Shown here: positions 17,417 through 26,473 of the stretch, piece after piece
Numbering within the stretch: position 1 is the first letter of the stretch
Layout: every line of letters starts with the position of its first letter
Origin: an uncultured Clostridium sp.
GTDB lineage: Bacteria > Bacillota > Clostridia > Clostridiales > Clostridiaceae
NCBI RefSeq assembly: GCF_910588715.1
Contig: NZ_CAJURG010000004.1
Coordinates: 1 to 64,000, forward strand
Reading direction: 5' to 3'
DNA length: 64,000 nucleotides
Position numbers and translations under genes: made by a program
The notes under the pieces: model-generated
Told to the model about the DNA's origin: nothing
Seen by the model: the letters and a program-made list of their open reading frames with translations, nothing else
Database searches by the model: none

Positions 17417-18946
17417 TCATTTTCTTGCCAATCTATTCTTTATTTCATCTACTTCAAATACTTTAAAGATTAAAATAGCTATCATATATATAATAATACC
17501 CATAAATATTGATAATAAGCAAGAAATACTATTACTATCTAACCTTTCCATAATAAAATTGTAACTAAATAAAACTACGATTATCATAGCAATAGATGCA
17601 TAGGCAGGTTTTACAAATGAATCATAAATACTTACTTTACATTTAGTTTTTGTTTTAAGTGCTATAAGATTTAATATAGTAACTATAATATAAGCAGAAA
17701 CAGTTGCTATTACAGCTCCAAAAATATTTATTTGTGGAATAGGAACTAAAAACATTGTCAAAGCAACCTTTACAACACATCCTATTATTAAATTGATAAC
17801 TGGTCTTATATAATGATTAGTTGCTTGTAATACCGAAGTTGTTGTTTGAGTTACTATTACAAAAGGAATTGATATAGATAAATATCTTAAAATATCTATT
17901 CCTTCATATCTATCAAAGAATACTAATTTCATTATAGGTCCTGCTAAACAAAACATTCCTAATGCACATGGAAGAGCTATTACAGCGGATAACTTCATTG
18001 CTACGTTTATTTTGCTTTGCATTTCTTCTTTTCTGTTTAGTATATAGTGTTCCGAAATTATAGGAATTAAAGATGTACAAATGGCTACAGATAAAGTTAA
18101 TGGAATATTTACTAAAACAGCTGCTTTACCTGTAAGTTGTCCATATAGCGCAGTAGAATTAGCAACTCCAGATTCAATTAACTTTTGTGGTACTACAATA
18201 GAATCTATTAGATTCATTATTGTTCCAACTGTAGCTCCAAGTGAAATAGGAATTGCTATTTTTAATATTTCATTTAATATATCAGTATTAGTTTTTATTT
18301 TCTTAATTCCCATTTCTTTTTTTACTTTTATATATTTAATTCCTAAATATATACTTGCTATCATAGCCCCACCTGCAGCTCCAAATGCAGCTCCTCCAGC
18401 TGAATACTCTATACCTTTAGATAAAAGCAAATAAGCTAGTCCAACCCCTATCACAACTCTACCCATTTGTTCTAATATTTGAGATGTTCCTGATGGAGTC
18501 ATATTTTGCAATCCTTGAAAGAAACCTCTATATACATTAACAAAAGAAACCATCATAGGTGCAAAAGATATTCCTATTAATGCATAGTATGACTTCATGT
18601 CCCACTTTAAAAAATTAATTATAGGTTTTGCAAAGAAAAATAGTATTAACGATGTTCCAATACCTAATGTCATCATTAAATAAGATGATTCTTTAACAAC
18701 TTCGTAACCACCCTCAACATCACCCATTGCATTTTTTTCAGAAATCATTTTAGAAACTGCAACCGGTACCCCACTTGCCATGGCCACAAAAAACATATAT
18801 AAAGGATAAGATAATTGATAATAGCCTATTCCCTCATCACCTATTAGCATAATTAATGGCCATCTAAAGAAAAAACCTAATACTTTTGCTAACATTCCTG
18901 CTAATCCTAGAATCAAGCTTCCCTTTATTAGAGATTGTTTCTTCAT
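17417..18946 (-). CDS. Polysaccharide flippase of the SpoVB/YabM (MOP) family
   Basis: 509-residue integral membrane protein with about 14 hydrophobic helices, homologous to SpoVB, YabM and MurJ-type lipid-linked oligosaccharide flippases. Recognisable segments are SLIKGSLILGLAGMLAKVLGFFFR at the N-terminus and MSEKNAMGD-like loops. By position, between spoVT and mazG, it is the YabM orthologue. By sequence class it is often annotated as stage V sporulation protein B. A role in cell wall or spore cortex precursor export is inferred. The substrate cannot be read from the sequence. Confidence 0.9.
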   Translation of the reverse strand: MKKQSLIKGSLILGLAGMLAKVLGFFFRWPLIMLIGDEGIGYYQLSYPLYMFFVAMASGVPVAVSKMISEKNAMGDVEGGYEVVKESSYLMMTLGIGTSLILFFFAKPIINFLKWDMKSYYALIGISFAPMMVSFVNVYRGFFQGLQNMTPSGTSQILEQMGRVVIGVGLAYLLLSKGIEYSAGGAAFGAAGGAMIASIYLGIKYIKVKKEMGIKKIKTNTDILNEILKIAIPISLGATVGTIMNLIDSIVVPQKLIESGVANSTALYGQLTGKAAVLVNIPLTLSVAICTSLIPIISEHYILNRKEEMQSKINVAMKLSAVIALPCALGMFCLAGPIMKLVFFDRYEGIDILRYLSISIPFVIVTQTTTSVLQATNHYIRPVINLIIGCVVKVALTMFLVPIPQINIFGAVIATVSAYIIVTILNLIALKTKTKCKVSIYDSFVKPAYASIAMIIVVLFSYNFIMERLDSNSISCLLSIFMGIIIYMIAILIFKVFEVDEIKNRLARK

Positions 18947-19060
18947 AAAATACCTCCAAACTTGAATTACTAACTATTACTAATTTTTATTTAAAGCTTA
19001 GAGGTATTATTACATATATTCTATTATTATTTTCTAAATATCGTAATATATCCTTATTAA

Positions 19061-19609
19061 TTATTGTTCCATTTGCTTTCCTAGGAAAGCTGCTGCAGTT
19101 TCAGCTAATTTTAATTGTAAATCACCAAATTTTTCTCCAGCTTCTTTTGAAACAATAAGTACAGCTCCAATAGCATCACCTTCTGTTATTATTGGTGCTA
19201 TTACTTGGCTTGTATATTGTCCTTGATCTTCATCATTATGTAATGGTATTGTTTTAGCTTCTTCTATTATTATAGAAGCTTTTCTTCCATCCATAACTGC
19301 TTCTAATTCTGAACTTATTTTTCTTTCAAAATAATCTTTTTTTGTTGCTCCACTTACAGATATAAAAGCATCTTTGTCCGCAATTAAAACAATATGACCA
19401 ATTGATTGTTGTAAGCTTTCAGCATATTCCTTAGAGAAATCTGTTAATTCTCCAATAGGAGAATATTTTTTTAATATTACTCCGCCTTCTCTATCTGTAA
19501 ATATTTCTAATGGATCTCCTTCTCTAATTCTTAAAGTTCTTCTTATTTCTTTTGGTATAACTACTCTCCCTAAATCATCAATACGTCTAACTATCCCTGT
19601 CGCTTTCAT
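19061..19609 (-). CDS. spoVT: Stage V sporulation protein T, AbrB-family regulator
   Basis: Forespore transcription regulator that modulates sigma-G-dependent genes. Residues 1-52 form the SpoVT-AbrB swapped-hairpin DNA-binding domain (TGIVRRIDDLGRVVIPKEIRR). Residues 55-182 form a GAF-like sensor domain (GHIVLIADKDAFISVSGATKK...AAAFLGKQMEQ). The 182 residues match the family length. The ribosome site AAGGAGG is 11 nt from the ATG. I looked upstream for a clean sigma-G promoter and did not find one. Confidence 0.97.
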   Translation of the reverse strand: MKATGIVRRIDDLGRVVIPKEIRRTLRIREGDPLEIFTDREGGVILKKYSPIGELTDFSKEYAESLQQSIGHIVLIADKDAFISVSGATKKDYFERKISSELEAVMDGRKASIIIEEAKTIPLHNDEDQGQYTSQVIAPIITEGDAIGAVLIVSKEAGEKFGDLQLKLAETAAAFLGKQMEQ

Positions 19610-19770
19610 TATTATGAGTTACCTCCTTAATTAGTTTATATAATTAACTGCAGTATTATTATTTGAACTATTAGAAATTTTATACACAAATATCCAATAT
19701 TTATCCTTTACTATTTATTGAGGAATTCTTTCAAGTCTATACCAAAAAATAAGCGAAATTTTAGTAATAA

Positions 19771-19812
19771 AAAAGATTAAGCAAAACTAAAAGTTTTACT
19801 TAATCTTTTTAT
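19771..19812 (-). terminator. intrinsic terminator of the prsA-like gene
   Basis: AAAAAGATTAAG and CTTAATCTTTTT, extended by an inner AAAACT/AGTTTT pairing, form a long stem with U-runs on both sides, immediately after the stop codon. Confidence 0.85.
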
Positions 19813-19813
19813 A

Positions 19814-20827
19814 CTATAATTTATTTTTATATTCTTTAACGTTTAATTCTTTTTTCCATTCTTCTAAAGTTGAGTTATATACTTCTTGTTGCTTTTGGCT
19901 TAATAAAGTAGATTTTATACTATCTTTAACTTCGTCAAGTGATTTTACTTTATCTTCAGTTTGAACTCCATCAACCTTAATTATATGATATCCAAAAGAA
20001 CTTTTAACTGGAGCTGAAACTTCACCTTCTTTTAAAACCTTAAATCCAGCTAAGAAATCTGTATCAAAACCTTCTTCATCATTTTTAACATATCCTAAAT
20101 TTTGTGATACAGGTTTAGTTCCTGTTGCGTTATTAGCTTCGTACTGTGAATATAAAGCATCGAAAGTAGTTTCTCCTGAGTCAATTTTATTTTTAGCATC
20201 TTTTGCTTCATCTTCTGTTTCAAATAAAATGTGTTTAGCATTTGCACCTGGCTTAGTTGTGTATTTATCAATATTATCATTATAATATTTTTCAACTTCT
20301 TCATCACTTACAGTTACATCTTTTGTTATAGCATCTATAACCTTATTAACCTTAACTAAATTTTCCATATTTGAATTGAATTTTTCTTCACTTATTCCTG
20401 AATATTCTAGAGCTTGCTTTAGTCCATCTTCTCCGCCATAAGCTTCTTTAAATTTTTCTTTTTCTTCTTCTATAGCTGTTGTTAAAGCATCTCCAGTTGG
20501 TATATATCCAAGTTCTGTACCTTTAGTTATTAATACTTTATTATTAACTAGTTGATCTAATACTTGAGTTCTAGCTTTCTTTAATTGTTCTTTTAAATTA
20601 TCATCAATAGTATTTTCATAATTTTCACCATATGTTTCTATTAAATAATCTATATCTGCTTGTAACTCACTATTAACATCTCCCATAGTGATTTTATCAT
20701 TTCCAACCTTTGCTAAAACAGTTTTTTGTATAGCTTCTGGAGTTTTTTCTATCATCTTACATCCTGTTATCGAAAAAGCCATTGCAGTTATAGCAGCAGC
20801 TACTACTATATTTTTTATTTTTCTCAA
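19814..20827 (-). CDS. prsA: Peptidylprolyl isomerase lipoprotein (PrsA/parvulin family)
   Basis: Extracytoplasmic foldase for exported proteins. The 337-residue product has a lipoprotein signal (MRKIKNIVVAAAITAMAF) ending in lipobox SITGC, with Cys23 as the lipidation site. An SurA-N-like helical domain follows, then a parvulin domain at about 193-300 (GANAKHILFETEDEAKDAK, LGYV, SSFGYHIIKVDG) and a C-terminal helix. The start is TTG at 20825-20827, with GAGGG 7 nt upstream. It lies between mfd and spoVT and has its own terminator. Confidence 0.94.
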   Translation of the reverse strand: MRKIKNIVVAAAITAMAFSITGCKMIEKTPEAIQKTVLAKVGNDKITMGDVNSELQADIDYLIETYGENYENTIDDNLKEQLKKARTQVLDQLVNNKVLITKGTELGYIPTGDALTTAIEEEKEKFKEAYGGEDGLKQALEYSGISEEKFNSNMENLVKVNKVIDAITKDVTVSDEEVEKYYNDNIDKYTTKPGANAKHILFETEDEAKDAKNKIDSGETTFDALYSQYEANNATGTKPVSQNLGYVKNDEEGFDTDFLAGFKVLKEGEVSAPVKSSFGYHIIKVDGVQTEDKVKSLDEVKDSIKSTLLSQKQQEVYNSTLEEWKKELNVKEYKNKL

Positions 20828-20913
20828 TTTGTTTCCCTCGCTTTACTTTAAATAATAGTTTTTTTATATAAATCAGTATATCAGCAATATCCTTTTTATT
20901 CAAATTTTACTGG

Positions 20914-23900
20914 TTATTTTTTGTGTGAATTATCTATTAACGAAATAAGTAATTCTTTATAAAAATTTAACGTGTCTTCTTTCTTAACGGAATTAATTTT
21001 CACAGCAAAAAATGGAGTTTCTCCAAAATATAATACTACTTTATCTTTATGATTCTTTAAAAGTTCTCCATATATTTTATTAATATTTTTAAATCCCTTT
21101 TGGAATTTAAATCTCACTTCTTTTGGCATTTCTTTAATTTCTTCAATTAAAAGAATCTTAGCTAAACTTTTAATATATGCTATATCCATTAAATTATAAA
21201 CAGCTTCTGGAATAACTGAATATCTGTCTTCTAATTCATCTTTTATATCATTATAATCATTCATATTTTCAATTGCTGCTATCTTTTTATATACCTCGAT
21301 TTTTTGTATTTCATCTTCAATATAGGTAGATGGTATATAAGCATCAATTTTTATATCAACCGTTGTTTCAATTGGTTCTTGTTCTATTTCACCTTTAATT
21401 AATTTAACCGTATCTTCTAACATTCTACAATATAAATCATATCCTATTGCTGCCATATGCCCATGTTGAGAAGAGCCCATCATATTTCCTGCTCCCCTTA
21501 TTTCTAAATCCCTCATAGCAATTTTAAATCCTGAGCCAAGCTCTGTAAAATCTTTCAAAGCCTTAAGTCTCTTTTCTGCAACTTCTGTTAATACCTTATC
21601 TTTAGTATACATAAAGTATGCATAAGCAATTTTATTTGAACGTCCTACTCTTCCTCTTAATTGATATAGTTGAGATAGTCCCATTTTATCTGCATTATTT
21701 ACTATCATTGTGTTTACATTTGAGATATCAATTCCAGTCTCTATAATAGTTGTGCAAACTAAAACATCATATTCTCTTTGCATAAAGTTAATCATTTCTG
21801 TTTCAAGTTCTTTTTCTGTCATTTGTCCATGTATAATTCCAACTTTACATTCCGGAACTAATTCTCTTATATAATTTGCCATACTTTGTATACTTTCAAC
21901 TCTATTGTATACAAAATAAACTTGACCTTCTCTTCCTACCTCTCTTAATATAGCATCTCTGATTAGTTGATCATTTTGTTCTACAACATAAGTTTGAATA
22001 GGGTATCTTTCTTCTGGTGGCGTTTCTATAACTGATATGTCTCTAACTCCAGTAAGTGACATATGAAGGGTTCTAGGAATTGGCGTAGCACTCAACGTAA
22101 GAACATCAACATTTTTCTTTAAAGATTTTATTTTTTCTTTTTGTGCAACTCCAAATCTTTGCTCTTCATCCACTATTAATAATCCTAAATCTTTAAAAAA
22201 AATATCCTTTGATACAAGTCTATGTGTTCCAATTAAAATATCTACATTTCCTTCTTTTAAAGCTTGTAAAGTGGCCTTTTGTTGCTTTGTAGTTCTAAAT
22301 CTACTTATCATATCTATTTTTACAGGAAAATCAGAAAATCTCTTTTTTAAATTTTTATAATGTTGTTCTGCTAATATAGTTGTTGGAACAAGAAATGCAA
22401 CTTGCTTTCCATCCATAACAGCTTTAAAGGCAGCTCTTATAGCTACTTCTGTTTTACCATATCCAACATCTCCACAAAGCAATCTATCCATAGGCTTATC
22501 AGATTCCATATCATGTTTTATTTCTTCTAATGAAGATAATTGATCTGGTGTTTCCTCATATGGGAATTCGTCTTCAAATTGTCTTTGCCATTCTGTATCT
22601 TTAGAATATTTATGTCCCTTTAATGCAGCTCTAGCGGCATATAACTTTACTAAGTCCTCAGCAATTTCATTTATAGACTTTCTAACCTTTGCCTTAGCCT
22701 TTTGCCACTCATTACTTCCAAGTTTATTTACCTTAGGAGTTTTTCCTTCACTTCCAATATATTTTTGAACTAAATCTAATTGATCAACGGGAACATAAAG
22801 CTTATCTCCCTTATCATATACAATATCTAAATAATCTCTAGTATTACCAGCTATATCAATTTGCTTAATTCCTTTGAATACACCTATTCCATGATTTGCA
22901 TGTACAACATAATCTCCAGGTTTTAAATCTGCAAAGCTAGTAATCTTACCGACACCTTTTTTCTTGTTTACCTTTTTAGATATTGACTTTTTAGCTTCTC
23001 CAAATACTTCTTTATCAGATATAACACAAACCCTTAAATCAGGATATTCAAATCCCTTTACCAAATTTCCAAAGGTAACTACTGCTTGCCCTAATTCAAT
23101 ATTATCAATTTCATCTTTATAAACACTCTCTACATCTCTTTCTCTAAGTGTTTTTACTAGTCTTTCTCCTCTAGTTTTAGTACCTGCTAATATCAAAGTT
23201 CTAAAATTATTTTCTTTTCTTGCTTTTATATCTTCAATTAATAAATCTAGCTGACCATTATAATTATTAGAAGTAATTTGATTTAATTCTATGTCCAAAC
23301 GCGGAAATAATATATCTGATTTTAAATCAAATGGACTTAATGTAATAACATTACTTTTTTCTAGCTTAACAAATAATTCTGCTTTATCTATCAATAATTT
23401 ATTTTGAGAAGGTAATATATCACCTCTTTGAAGAAAAGCTAAATAATTCTCATTAAACTCGTAATATATACTTTCAACTTTTCCTTCACATCTTTTTAAA
23501 TCATCTATAATAAATGTATAGCCATCTAAATAATCAAAAAAAGACTCCATATTTTCATAAAAATAAGGTAGATAACTATCAATAGTTTCAAACGTGGAAG
23601 TTTCTTTTAAACTTTCTAAGTTCTTATTAACAATTTTTCTTATTTTGTCAATTTGATCATTACTTTTATTATTAGCTTTTTCAAGTATTGAATCTAATTC
23701 CTTTACTATTTTGTCCTGTGCATTCTTTTTATCTTGTTCGCTTACTATTACTTCTTTTGCAGGAAATATTTCTATGGATTTAACTTTTTCTATACTTCTT
23801 TGAGATTCTATATTAAAAGTTCTAATCGACTCTATTTCATCTCCAAAAAGTTCAACTCTAAAAGGATAAACAGATATAGGAGGGAAAACATCTAGTATCC

Positions 23901-24438
23901 CTCCTCTTAATGAAAATTCACCTTTACCTTCTACAACTTCAACTCTTTCATATCCACATTCAACTAATCTTTTTGAAATTTCTTTTAAATCTACTTCATC
24001 ACCATTTTTTATATTAATTTTATACTCTAAATATTTCTCTCTAGGAGTATATAATGTAGTTAATGCATCAATAGATGTAACTATTATTTTTTTATTCTTA
24101 TTACTAAGCATTTCCTTTATTACATTTAATCTTGCCCATCTAAGATCTCCAGAAATTGCATCAACATTATAAAAAACAACTTCTCTTATAGGTAAAAAAT
24201 AAACATCATTAGAATAAAAGCTTAAATCTTCATATAAATTTTTAGCCTCAATTTCATTATGAGTTACTACAACTAAAGAATTACTTATTTCTTTAAATAT
24301 TACTTCTATTATATAGCTTTTTCCCGAATCTGATAAACCAGATATATTTATTGGAAACTTATCATTTTTTATACTATCTATAGCTTTAATAAACTTATCA
24401 TTTTGCTGTAAGGGTTGTAATAGCCCTTGTAATCTCAT
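20914..24438 (-). CDS. mfd: Transcription-repair coupling factor
   Basis: ATP-dependent translocase that removes RNA polymerase stalled at lesions and recruits UvrA. The 1174 residues hold a UvrB-like N-terminal region, the CarD-like polymerase-interacting domain (KPGDYVVHANHGIGVFKGI), the helicase core with Walker A GDVGYGKTEVA and DEEQRFGV, TRG-type motifs and a C-terminal TRCF domain. I start at MRLQGLLQP (24436-24438), since GGAGGGTG lies just upstream. A longer frame would overlap pth without a ribosome site. Order pth-mfd-...-spoVT as in Bacillus. Confidence 0.97.
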   Translation of the reverse strand: MRLQGLLQPLQQNDKFIKAIDSIKNDKFPINISGLSDSGKSYIIEVIFKEISNSLVVVTHNEIEAKNLYEDLSFYSNDVYFLPIREVVFYNVDAISGDLRWARLNVIKEMLSNKNKKIIVTSIDALTTLYTPREKYLEYKINIKNGDEVDLKEISKRLVECGYERVEVVEGKGEFSLRGGILDVFPPISVYPFRVELFGDEIESIRTFNIESQRSIEKVKSIEIFPAKEVIVSEQDKKNAQDKIVKELDSILEKANNKSNDQIDKIRKIVNKNLESLKETSTFETIDSYLPYFYENMESFFDYLDGYTFIIDDLKRCEGKVESIYYEFNENYLAFLQRGDILPSQNKLLIDKAELFVKLEKSNVITLSPFDLKSDILFPRLDIELNQITSNNYNGQLDLLIEDIKARKENNFRTLILAGTKTRGERLVKTLRERDVESVYKDEIDNIELGQAVVTFGNLVKGFEYPDLRVCVISDKEVFGEAKKSISKKVNKKKGVGKITSFADLKPGDYVVHANHGIGVFKGIKQIDIAGNTRDYLDIVYDKGDKLYVPVDQLDLVQKYIGSEGKTPKVNKLGSNEWQKAKAKVRKSINEIAEDLVKLYAARAALKGHKYSKDTEWQRQFEDEFPYEETPDQLSSLEEIKHDMESDKPMDRLLCGDVGYGKTEVAIRAAFKAVMDGKQVAFLVPTTILAEQHYKNLKKRFSDFPVKIDMISRFRTTKQQKATLQALKEGNVDILIGTHRLVSKDIFFKDLGLLIVDEEQRFGVAQKEKIKSLKKNVDVLTLSATPIPRTLHMSLTGVRDISVIETPPEERYPIQTYVVEQNDQLIRDAILREVGREGQVYFVYNRVESIQSMANYIRELVPECKVGIIHGQMTEKELETEMINFMQREYDVLVCTTIIETGIDISNVNTMIVNNADKMGLSQLYQLRGRVGRSNKIAYAYFMYTKDKVLTEVAEKRLKALKDFTELGSGFKIAMRDLEIRGAGNMMGSSQHGHMAAIGYDLYCRMLEDTVKLIKGEIEQEPIETTVDIKIDAYIPSTYIEDEIQKIEVYKKIAAIENMNDYNDIKDELEDRYSVIPEAVYNLMDIAYIKSLAKILLIEEIKEMPKEVRFKFQKGFKNINKIYGELLKNHKDKVVLYFGETPFFAVKINSVKKEDTLNFYKELLISLIDNSHKK

Positions 24439-24463
24439 TTTATCACCCTCCATAAAATTCTCT

Positions 24464-25039
24464 TTAATTTTCCTTGCATACATTAAATCCATTTAGTTTA
24501 TTCATTGCTTCTTTAGCATTTGACTGCAACATTATGCTTACAGCTTCATTTGATGCTTTTATTGTTTCCTTTAAAATTTCAACTTCATCATCGCTAAACT
24601 TTCCTAATACATGTGAAACTAAATTTCCTTTTGGCGCTCCTACACCAATTTTGACTCTAGGAAATACATCTGTGCCTAAGTTCGCTATAATACTTTTTAT
24701 CCCATTATGTCCACCATGACTACCCTTTTCCCTTATTCTTAATCTTCCTACTTCTAAACTAATATCATCATAAATTACAATAACTTCTTCATTTGATATT
24801 TTATAAAAATTAATTACTTCTCTAATACTTTCTCCACTTAAGTTCATATATGTAGTTGGTTTTAATAAAATTACTTTTTTTCCATTTATAAATCCTTCAC
24901 CAAACACACCTTTAAATTTTATCCTATTTAATTCTATATTATACTTATCAGCAATATAATCAATTGCTTCAAAACCTATGTTATGTCTTGTGCCATCATA
25001 TTCTTTTCCTGGGTTTCCTAATCCAACTATTAAAAACAT
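24464..25039 (-). CDS. pth: Peptidyl-tRNA hydrolase
   Basis: Releases tRNA from peptidyl-tRNAs dropped by ribosomes. The 191-residue protein has the N-terminal motif VGLGNPGKEYDGTRHNIGF with catalytic His20, LKPTTYMNLSG, the catalytic Asp in IVIYDDISLEVGRLRIR, and GSHGGHNGIKSI. The ATG is preceded by GGAGGAG. mfd starts 25 bp downstream, so the two are very likely co-transcribed. The Bacillus homologue was first named spoVC. Confidence 0.98.
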   Translation of the reverse strand: MFLIVGLGNPGKEYDGTRHNIGFEAIDYIADKYNIELNRIKFKGVFGEGFINGKKVILLKPTTYMNLSGESIREVINFYKISNEEVIVIYDDISLEVGRLRIREKGSHGGHNGIKSIIANLGTDVFPRVKIGVGAPKGNLVSHVLGKFSDDEVEILKETIKASNEAVSIMLQSNAKEAMNKLNGFNVCKEN

Positions 25040-25196
25040 TCTTTACTCCTCCGCTCATCTCAAAGTGACTATTTTATATTATACCATTTTTTTCAATAAT
25101 AAAAGTTTTTTATTATTATATTGTTAAACACACTATTTATTTTAATTCTATTTATAATATAAAGTAATTTAAATACATTGTATTTTAATTTAAAAA

Positions 25197-25230
25197 TTTA
25201 GACTAACTCTTTCCTAGAATTAGTCTAAAT
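25197..25230 (-). terminator. intrinsic terminator of the HtrA-like gene
   Basis: TTAGACTAA and TTAGTCTAA pair (9 bp), with T-rich sequence after it on the minus strand, just past the stop codon. Confidence 0.7.
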
Positions 25231-25234
25231 TTAT

Positions 25235-26368
25235 TTATAATATTTTAATATCTATACGCTTAATTTTACCTTCGCTTAATACTTTGCAATGAAGTATATC
25301 ATCTTTTTTCTTATCATGTAATAATTGTATTAATTCGTCCACATTGACAACTTTATATCCATCTACTTCTATAATAATATCAGTTGGCTTAATACCAGCT
25401 AAGTATGCACTTCCGTTTTTAGTTAACTCTTGTACGTAAAATCCTGTAAAATTTCTCATTTCATCTGCAACTACTCCACCTTCAACTATTCCTAAAAGCC
25501 ATTTAAAAGTATTTGTAGAATTAATTATTTCTTGAAGCTCTTCCATTTGGACTCCATAATAAAGCCCATAATCGTTTCTTTTTTTAGTAATCTCTAAGTC
25601 AGCAATTGCTATAAGTTCCCCATTAGAATTGCAAATTGCCCCTCCTGTATTTTTTTCATTTACAGGCGCATTTATCTGTAATAATGCTTGAGTTTTTCCT
25701 TCCCCTAAATCTATCTTCTCGTTTTTAGATGTTATAATTCCCGGTATTGAACTACCCACATATTCATCTCCAATTGCATTACCTAATACAACTATGCCTT
25801 GCCCTTCCTTAATACTCTCTGGAGCTGCTATTTTTATTGGACTTAGTCTTCCATCAAATTCTATTTTAATAATAGATAAATTTCTTTCCTCATTTTCAAC
25901 TAATATTTTTGCTTTTATTGGCTGTGCTGCTACTGAAGACAACTTTACATATATATTATTTCTATCCTTAATTGCATAATAATTAGTTAATATTATTCCA
26001 CTTGAATCTATTATAACTCCTGTTACATTTCCCTCAAAATACTCATCTTCAGTAAGCTTTTCTTTTGAATTACTTATACTAACTAATGATTTTGAAACTT
26101 CTTTTATAATCTTTGTATAGTCTAATATAACCATATCTGAATTTTCTTTAATTTCCTTAATTTGCTCAATAGTTCCACCATACTTATTTTTAATGATTAT
26201 ATTAGATATAACTGAACTTAAAATTCCTGCAATAGCTAAATATAAAATTATCTTAACGCCTAATTTAACCCTTGATCTAGTACTTTTTTTCTTCTCAAAA
26301 ATTATATTAGATATCCTATCTTGTGGAACATTTGATATTCTTTCTTTTATATCTTCTCTATTATTCAT
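25235..26368 (-). CDS. Membrane-anchored HtrA/DegP-like protein with degenerate catalytic triad
   Basis: 377-residue S1C-family homologue. It has one transmembrane helix near residues 38-59, a trypsin-like domain at about 95-265 and a PDZ domain at about 290-377 (SAYLAGIKPTDIIIEVDG). The protease motifs are recognisable but altered. TNxHV reads TNYYA (Tyr131 for His), DLAVLKI reads NLSIIKI (Asn163 for Asp) and GNSGG reads KNTGG (Thr241 for Ser). The fold-defining glycines remain. I infer a non-proteolytic sensor or scaffold. It follows a two-component pair on the same strand. Confidence 0.88.
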   Translation of the reverse strand: MNNREDIKERISNVPQDRISNIIFEKKKSTRSRVKLGVKIILYLAIAGILSSVISNIIIKNKYGGTIEQIKEIKENSDMVILDYTKIIKEVSKSLVSISNSKEKLTEDEYFEGNVTGVIIDSSGIILTNYYAIKDRNNIYVKLSSVAAQPIKAKILVENEERNLSIIKIEFDGRLSPIKIAAPESIKEGQGIVVLGNAIGDEYVGSSIPGIITSKNEKIDLGEGKTQALLQINAPVNEKNTGGAICNSNGELIAIADLEITKKRNDYGLYYGVQMEELQEIINSTNTFKWLLGIVEGGVVADEMRNFTGFYVQELTKNGSAYLAGIKPTDIIIEVDGYKVVNVDELIQLLHDKKKDDILHCKVLSEGKIKRIDIKIL

Positions 26369-26384
26369 ATCAACCTCCGACTAT

Positions 26385-26424
26385 AGAAATATTGAATTTA
26401 CTAAAACAGTATCAATATTTCTGT
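26385..26424 (-). other. hairpin in the leader of the HtrA-like gene
   Basis: AGAAATATTGA and TCAATATTTCT (11 bp, loop about 16 nt) lie between the kinase stop codon and the ribosome site. No U-run follows, so it is more likely an mRNA structure or operator than a terminator. Confidence 0.5.
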
Positions 26425-26473
26425 ATTAAAATAGTGAAATCTAACTTTAAATATTAAATTATAATATATTGTT

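Noticed and set aside
19610..19770. Sigma-G promoter for spoVT
   Set aside because: GTATA-like elements occur, but none has a proper -10 at 17-18 bp; expected biologically but not supported by the sequence.
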